NCBI GenBank assembly: GCA_028285285.1
Contig: JANQPW010000647.1
Location: 1 to 9,031 of the forward strand
DNA from: Silvanigrellales bacterium
GTDB taxonomy: Bacteria > Bdellovibrionota_B > Oligoflexia > Silvanigrellales > Silvanigrellaceae
Reading direction: 5' to 3'
Length of the DNA: 9,031 bases
In this document: positions 4,796-9,031 of the stretch, piece by piece
How the letters are laid out: every line of letters starts with the position of its first letter
Numbering within the stretch: position 1 is the first letter of the stretch
Notes under the pieces: generated by a model
Databases searched by the model: none
Seen by the model: the letters and a program-made list of their open reading frames with translations, nothing else
Told to the model about the DNA's origin: nothing
Translations under genes and position numbers: made by a program

Positions 4796-7510
4796 ATGGC
4801 CTTTGCCCTCGACGCAGAACTGGAACGCGCACACTCCATTGCCTCTGGCAGCTTGAGCGATGCACAAAGGCTTCAAGCACTCGATGAAATCTCCCGATCT
4901 CAGAGCGCAGATGCTGCTCGCCTCTTAATTGAAATGGTTCACCAAAGCACCTGGTCTCCGCTCCGCTGCCAATTGGTTTCCGTTTTGGGAAGGTTTGCAG
5001 ACGACCGCACAACGGAGTTTCTCTATCGTGCCGCGAGAAACGAAACAGACTTGGCTTTGGCCCGTGAAGCGGTTCATGCCCTTGGTCGATCCGAGAACCC
5101 CTTTGCCGTGGAAATGCTCACTTTTATTGCACTGCGTTCTGGATTGTCTATGAGAAGAGAGGCCCTGCAAGCTCTGGGGCAGGTGAAAACCCTGACCACA
5201 TGGAGGTGTCTCCTCGACAACTCTCAGCGATTCAGAGAAAATTCGGAAGATCCGAGGCTTTTACAGTCGTTTTTGCTGACCTTAGCAAAACAGGGCATCA
5301 CGGAAATCGAAGACGACTTGTTGGAGCTTATGGTCGAGGCGAGTCAGAACGCCTCGCAAAGCGAACTGCTCAACTCATGTTTGCTTGCTGCCGGAAGCCT
5401 CTCGGGTCAAAAAGTCATCGATTGCCTAAAATCTCTGCCACTCGACCAACAACACTTCAGCTGTGAACTCCGTCAAGCCATGCTCCTTCGACTGGAAACT
5501 CAAAAACCAGAAGAAGCCCGAGGAAGCAAGAAACAAACTCCATTGGCTCAAAAAGGCAGTTTGGCAAGTTTCCACGATGAATTGCACGCCCGAAACGCAA
5601 CCGACCAAAAGAGGTTTGTCGAGGGGATCAGCAGTAGCCAGCTTGCGCAGCTGGGCTGCAGCGCGGCGGCGCCTGCGCTCCATCTCAGATTGCTCGACAT
5701 CATGGAGATTCCTTCAACCCAAAGCGCAAACCCCTCTGGCAAACATCAAAGCCCTGCGAGTGCGTGGAGGGAACTTTCTGCGAATGAGGCCGTTGGTCTG
5801 ATCAATGCTTTGGTGTCACAGTGCTTTGTGTGCACAGAGAAGAAACTTGTGGAACGCAGTCTCAAGGCACTCATTGGCGTTTCGGCCGACAGCGGTCACA
5901 GCCTCGAGCTGCGAGGTCGGGCCATTCGAGCACTCGGCCAAATTGCCCACTTCACTCACAACAACCAAAAGGTCATGAAGCACCTGGGCAAAATTCACAA
6001 CGAAGAAAGACAACTGAGGCCCTCCCTCTTCCATGCCCTGGGCAACATCGCCAGCGAAGACGCCCTTTACGCACTGCTGGATCACCTCCGCACGGCCGCG
6101 GCCGACAAAAACACTTTTGAAACAGAGGGAGAGATGATTCTAACGGCACTTTGCCAGCTCCCCCCCGCACTCCTTGCAACGGTCTCGTTGCGTTTGCCAG
6201 GAGTGAGCCTCTCCAAGGACACCTCCCGCAGGGCCCTCCTCAAACTCATGGGCTTAGGTGCAGAAGTTCTTGGAGTGTCGGTGGATGTGCTGGGTGATGC
6301 GCTCAACTCCCGAGAGTTTTCTGAAAATCTCCTCGGAATCGAGGCCTGCCAACACAGCAACGACAAAAGCCACTGGCGAATGCTTCTGCGGCTTTGCCAA
6401 AGCTCGAGCGAGGCTCTTCGCTCACGAGCATTGGAGGCGATCTTTCGCTCCCGGAGCGGTGAGATCCAAGACAGCGCGGTTCCCCTCCTGGCCGCTCGAA
6501 GTGACTGGCCAGAAGCCCTCCTCTTGCATTGCTTTGACATTTTCGAGATCCGTGAAGAAGAGCTCCCCCTCGATCTGGCCAATTTTCTGATCGCGGGCGC
6601 AAGCTCTCGCAACCCCCAAGGAATTTTCCAAAGCAAGCGTGTTCGCGAAGAAGCAACGACGGTGGGAGAGATGATCTCCGCTTTGGGCTCCAATCGAGTT
6701 TCTCAATTGTCACAAGCACGAGGCTCCCAGCAGAGTTCTGGGGTAGACCCATTCCTGGTGAGAGACCTTCCCGAATTCCACTGTTTTGGTGAGGGTCTCA
6801 AGTCTGTGCTCCGCAACTCTGAAATCACTTTTGCGCACCCAGACATCTTCAATGGTGGCGTTGACAAATCCACAGCAATCATTGAGCTTGTGAAGTCAAT
6901 TGATCTGTTTCTTCAAGAGAGAATTGGCGAGGCACTCTTCTTGGGTTCACGTCAGGTTGTGCTCGACCGGCTGAGAGACCGCATCATGACTTTAGGCCTT
7001 CAGGGGGGGAATCTCTCCAATGCACAGATTCTGCGAATCCTCGGTGCTGAGAAGGTGTTCACCCCGGAGCTCTTTCCCAGCATCAAGCTCACAAAACTCA
7101 TTCAGTCCGTTTTGGGAGGGAGATTTGTGACAGAACAGGTCAAGATCCTGGACGGTCTTAAGGGTTGGGCCGTGTTCCTTCTCCTCTTTGTTCATCAGCA
7201 CACCGTGGAGGGTCGAAAGCTTGGACCTGTCTTGAGTTCGCAATCCACACCCACCCAAGGAGCCTCATCCCGGAGCATTCCCCAGCTCGCCTGGGAAATG
7301 ATTTTGCTCCAAGAAAAACGCAACATCGCCGCGCACCGCGGAACTGTCCTCGACATACAGGAAGTGTCCGAGTTGAGGGTTCAGGCTTTGGGTGTCATTG
7401 CGGCCCTTGAGCAACACTTTCCACCCCGCCAGGGTGGGGCTGAGCCCTCGGGCTCCCAAAAAGCTTCGCCTGTTGAAAACAGACCCAAAGGAGGCAAGCG
7501 GTCGGCATGA
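4796..7510 (+). CDS. HEAT-repeat protein with C-terminal HEPN-like domain (RNxxAH)
   Basis: The product is 904 residues with no signal peptide or transmembrane helix, so it is cytoplasmic. ATG 4796 follows AAAGGAG at 5 bases. Residues about 20-600 are helical pairs of HEAT type. Units are clearest at 37-68, 70-99 (TTEFLYRAARN then ALAREAVHALGRS), 101-130 (MRREALQALGQV), 370-420 (ELRGRAIRALGQIA and RPSLFHALGNIAS) and 535-570. Polar linkers lie at 235-275 and 305-328. Residues about 690-873 form a separate helical domain that starts KSTAIIELVKSIDLFLQERI. It contains R842-N-I-A-A-H847, the Rx4-6H signature of HEPN domains, many of which are RNases or nucleic-acid-linked toxins. The tail (876-904) is Gly/Pro/Lys-rich and probably disordered. 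HEAT arrays usually bind protein partners. The next gene overlaps by 4 bases. The HEAT call is firm; HEPN and any RNase activity are inferred from one motif and the helical setting. Confidence 0.82.
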   Translation: MAFALDAELERAHSIASGSLSDAQRLQALDEISRSQSADAARLLIEMVHQSTWSPLRCQLVSVLGRFADDRTTEFLYRAARNETDLALAREAVHALGRSENPFAVEMLTFIALRSGLSMRREALQALGQVKTLTTWRCLLDNSQRFRENSEDPRLLQSFLLTLAKQGITEIEDDLLELMVEASQNASQSELLNSCLLAAGSLSGQKVIDCLKSLPLDQQHFSCELRQAMLLRLETQKPEEARGSKKQTPLAQKGSLASFHDELHARNATDQKRFVEGISSSQLAQLGCSAAAPALHLRLLDIMEIPSTQSANPSGKHQSPASAWRELSANEAVGLINALVSQCFVCTEKKLVERSLKALIGVSADSGHSLELRGRAIRALGQIAHFTHNNQKVMKHLGKIHNEERQLRPSLFHALGNIASEDALYALLDHLRTAAADKNTFETEGEMILTALCQLPPALLATVSLRLPGVSLSKDTSRRALLKLMGLGAEVLGVSVDVLGDALNSREFSENLLGIEACQHSNDKSHWRMLLRLCQSSSEALRSRALEAIFRSRSGEIQDSAVPLLAARSDWPEALLLHCFDIFEIREEELPLDLANFLIAGASSRNPQGIFQSKRVREEATTVGEMISALGSNRVSQLSQARGSQQSSGVDPFLVRDLPEFHCFGEGLKSVLRNSEITFAHPDIFNGGVDKSTAIIELVKSIDLFLQERIGEALFLGSRQVVLDRLRDRIMTLGLQGGNLSNAQILRILGAEKVFTPELFPSIKLTKLIQSVLGGRFVTEQVKILDGLKGWAVFLLLFVHQHTVEGRKLGPVLSSQSTPTQGASSRSIPQLAWEMILLQEKRNIAAHRGTVLDIQEVSELRVQALGVIAALEQHFPPRQGGAEPSGSQKASPVENRPKGGKRSA

Positions 7511-8583
7511 CCCACACACTCCCCGAGTTGGACTTTCAAGAATGGTCACACCCAAACCAATCTCGAAGGCTCCAGTTTGCCAGTAGCTTTGTGAGTGCAC
7601 TGCGCCAAACAGGGCTTTGTGCTCTGACCAACACGGGAATTTCTCCTCAAGGGATCCTCGAGCTCGAAAGGATGTCCCGCGGTTTCTTTGACCAGACTTC
7701 CCTTCAAAAAAACGACGTCTCCATGGAAAAGGCAGGTCACCGCTGGAGAGGTTACTTCGCTTCCGGTGCGGAAAAAACAGCGGGCGTTGCAGACCTCAAA
7801 GAGGGTTACTATTTTGGCAAAGATCTTCCTGCCGAGCACCCCTTGGTGCAACGCAAAGCCATCATGCACGGAGCCAACATTTGGCCCACCCGTGGAGAAT
7901 TTGCGAAGCAACATGCGGCCGCCTGGGCCACTGCCGTGAAACACCACATGGACCAATGTGAACAGTTGGCAGCCGAGTTGCTCAGAGCTCTCGAATGTGG
8001 CCTTGGGCTCTCGGGATCTCCCTTGCAGGAGGCCACACAACCTGAGCCGACCTGTCTTTTTCGGATTTTCAGATACCCCTATGCGTCTCCATCACCCTCT
8101 TCTCCAGAGAAATGGGGAGTTGGCGAACACACCGATATGGGGTTCCTCACGCTGCTCCACCAGGAAGAAGGTGAAGTCGCCCTGGAGGTGAAAACCCGAT
8201 CGGGGGAGTGGATTTCCGTTGAACCAAAAACCGGCGTGTTTCTCATCAACATTGGAGACATGCTCGAGTACTGCACCCGGGGCTACCTGTGGGCCACACC
8301 TCACCGAGTGCGCCACAGCACACAAAAGCGCGGTCGCCTTTCATTGCCCTTTTTCTACGATCCAGCGTGGGACAAGAATTTGGCACCTCTGCCTCAAGCC
8401 CCGCTGAAAAAGCTGGGGTGGAGCCCCTCCGAACACTCCTCCCGCGATCGCGCAGAACGCTGGGACTCGCTATCTCTTCATAAACTCGCAAACGAATTGA
8501 GTTATGGAGAATTTGTTTGGAGAAAAGTCAAAGACGTTTTTCCGCAACTTGCACAATCAACAGAACAGCCTGTTTCAACTTGA
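7507..8583 (+). CDS. Isopenicillin N synthase-like Fe(II) (2-oxoglutarate) oxygenase
   Basis: The product is 358 residues, a normal length for the IPNS/2OG-Fe(II) oxygenase family. The N-terminal domain (about 5-125) has the usual opening, with ALRQTGLCALTNTGI at 31-45 and SRGFFDQ at 57-63. The double-stranded beta-helix domain (about 180-290) carries the iron ligands His208-x-Asp210 (GEHTDMGFLTLL) and His266 (ATPHRV). It also carries Arg277-x-Ser279 (GRLSLPFF), which holds the cosubstrate carboxylate in 2OG enzymes and is also present in IPNS and ACC oxidase. All three metal ligands are intact, so it should be an active cytoplasmic non-haem iron enzyme. The substrate cannot be read from the sequence, and nothing nearby points to beta-lactam synthesis. 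ATG 7507 overlaps the upstream TGA (ATGA), with AAAGGAGG at 7487-7494 slightly distant, so translation is probably coupled to the HEAT-HEPN gene. Confidence 0.92.
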   Translation: MTHTLPELDFQEWSHPNQSRRLQFASSFVSALRQTGLCALTNTGISPQGILELERMSRGFFDQTSLQKNDVSMEKAGHRWRGYFASGAEKTAGVADLKEGYYFGKDLPAEHPLVQRKAIMHGANIWPTRGEFAKQHAAAWATAVKHHMDQCEQLAAELLRALECGLGLSGSPLQEATQPEPTCLFRIFRYPYASPSPSSPEKWGVGEHTDMGFLTLLHQEEGEVALEVKTRSGEWISVEPKTGVFLINIGDMLEYCTRGYLWATPHRVRHSTQKRGRLSLPFFYDPAWDKNLAPLPQAPLKKLGWSPSEHSSRDRAERWDSLSLHKLANELSYGEFVWRKVKDVFPQLAQSTEQPVST

Positions 8584-8613
8584 AGACAAAAACCGTGCAT
8601 TTTTTTCCAAACT

Positions 8614-8652
8614 AAACAGAGCGTTATTGAACTCATTTCACTTTCTCTGTTT
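8614..8652. repeat. 8-bp inverted repeat downstream of the oxygenase gene
   Basis: AAACAGAG (8614-8621) and CTCTGTTT (8645-8652) are perfect inverted copies around a 23-base loop, with one more T after the right arm. Position after the oxygenase stop would suit a terminator, but the stem has only three G-C pairs and the loop is long. It could equally be a binding site upstream of the lipoprotein gene. Confidence 0.3.
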
Positions 8653-8664
8653 TCCATCCGATAG
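8638..8664 (+). promoter_or_regulatory. Weak promoter-like element before the last lipoprotein gene
   Basis: TCCGATAG at 8657-8664 is identical to the -10-like box of the sensor gene and matches 6 of 8 bases of the sigma-28 -10 element. It ends 35 bases before ATG 8700. The matching -35 (TCACTTTC at 11 bases spacing) fits only 4 of 8, so the assignment is weak. No convincing sigma-70 promoter was seen in 8584-8699 either. Confidence 0.15.
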
Positions 8665-8699
8665 GAAACCATGTGCTGTTTTCAGATTGGAGACCGAGT

Positions 8700-9031
8700 A
8701 TGTCAAAGTTGAGCCGAATGACGCAGTTCCCAGCAACAGGCCCTGTTGCGCTGACCCTTGTCGCAGCCGCGCTGGGTTTCTCTGCCTGCGCTCCCCGCCA
8801 AGGCGGAAACGAGGCTCTCGTGGCAGAACTCAGCGGAACCAGCTTCACCTGGAACGACCGAGTGTTTGCACCCATTCCTGACACCACACCGGTTGCAGGA
8901 GCCGACAATTGGGAGACGTCTTCAGGGCTAAAGCTCTACGTCAAGAAAAGTGACGTGTACAATGCAAAAATTCAAGCAGAGCACCCCAGCCGCACCTTTC
9001 GAAATGTGAACGCTGGGCACCCTGCCTACGA
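8700..9031 (+). CDS. N-terminal part of an unrecognised lipoprotein (runs off the window)
   Basis: ATG 8700 has GGAG at 8689-8692, 7 bases upstream, and the frame stays open for about 110 codons to the right edge. Residues 1-30 are a lipoprotein signal: basic start (K3, R6), hydrophobic 14-27, then FSAC with Cys30. Phe at -3 is a little unusual for a lipobox. The mature part starts APRQGGNEALVAELSGTSF and later has SGLKLYVKKSDVYNAKI. It contains no motif that I recognise. A later in-frame ATG at 8718 is possible but lacks its own binding site. The 116-base gap and the signal suggest a separate transcript from the oxygenase gene. Envelope location is well supported; function is unknown. Confidence 0.8.
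   Translation, partial: MSKLSRMTQFPATGPVALTLVAAALGFSACAPRQGGNEALVAELSGTSFTWNDRVFAPIPDTTPVAGADNWETSSGLKLYVKKSDVYNAKIQAEHPSRTFRNVNAGHPAY

Noticed and set aside
6082..6693. 203-residue minus-strand frame inside the HEAT gene
   Set aside because: Arg/Ser-rich shadow without recognisable domains, opposite a gene with clear HEAT periodicity.
8574..8606. TTCAACTTGAA palindrome and a 7-T run after the oxygenase as a terminator
   Set aside because: The palindrome has a one-base centre, is A/T-rich and lies 15 bases from the T run, so no stable hairpin abuts the Ts.
8504..8881. 125-residue plus-strand frame spanning the oxygenase end and the lipoprotein start
   Set aside because: It overlaps two supported genes in other frames, and its sequence has no family features.

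Overview
The window is chromosomal-type DNA from a Gram-negative bacterium, moderately GC-rich by eye and densely coded. Two lipoprotein-type signals, a LemA/TPM gene set, a CHASE2 sensor with a PilZ domain and a long HEAT-repeat protein would fit Bdellovibrionota or the former Deltaproteobacteria. That placement is an inference from gene content only. No tRNA, rRNA, insertion sequence, CRISPR array or phage gene was seen. The longest stretch without a gene is about 140 bases.

Left part (1-2373, plus strand): the last 39 codons of an unrecognised gene, then a compact three-gene set. It comprises a LemA-family lipoprotein, an exported TPM-domain protein with a glycine-rich tail, and a second TPM-family membrane protein. 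Genes 1 and 2 overlap and genes 2 and 3 are one base apart, so they are almost certainly co-transcribed. LemA and TPM proteins are often neighbours in bacteria, but their exact job is not settled.

Middle (2386-4653, minus strand): one large gene, convergent with the TPM operon and only 12 bases from it. It encodes a membrane sensor with the order transmembrane helix, CHASE2, three transmembrane helices, class III nucleotide cyclase homology domain, PilZ. The cyclase domain keeps both metal-binding aspartates but has lost the residues that select and turn over the nucleotide. The PilZ c-di-GMP-binding motifs are intact.

Right part (4796-8583, plus strand): divergent from the sensor is a 904-residue HEAT-repeat protein. 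It ends in a helical domain with an RNxxAH motif of HEPN type. Its stop overlaps the start of an isopenicillin N synthase-like Fe(II) oxygenase gene (ATGA), so the two are probably translationally coupled. The shared 142-base divergent region holds two back-to-back sigma-28-like promoter matches with overlapping -35 elements. The window ends inside the gene of a further lipoprotein (8700 onward).

Most worth following: the pseudo-cyclase/PilZ sensor, the HEAT-HEPN protein with its coupled oxygenase, and the possible shared flagellar-type promoter between them.
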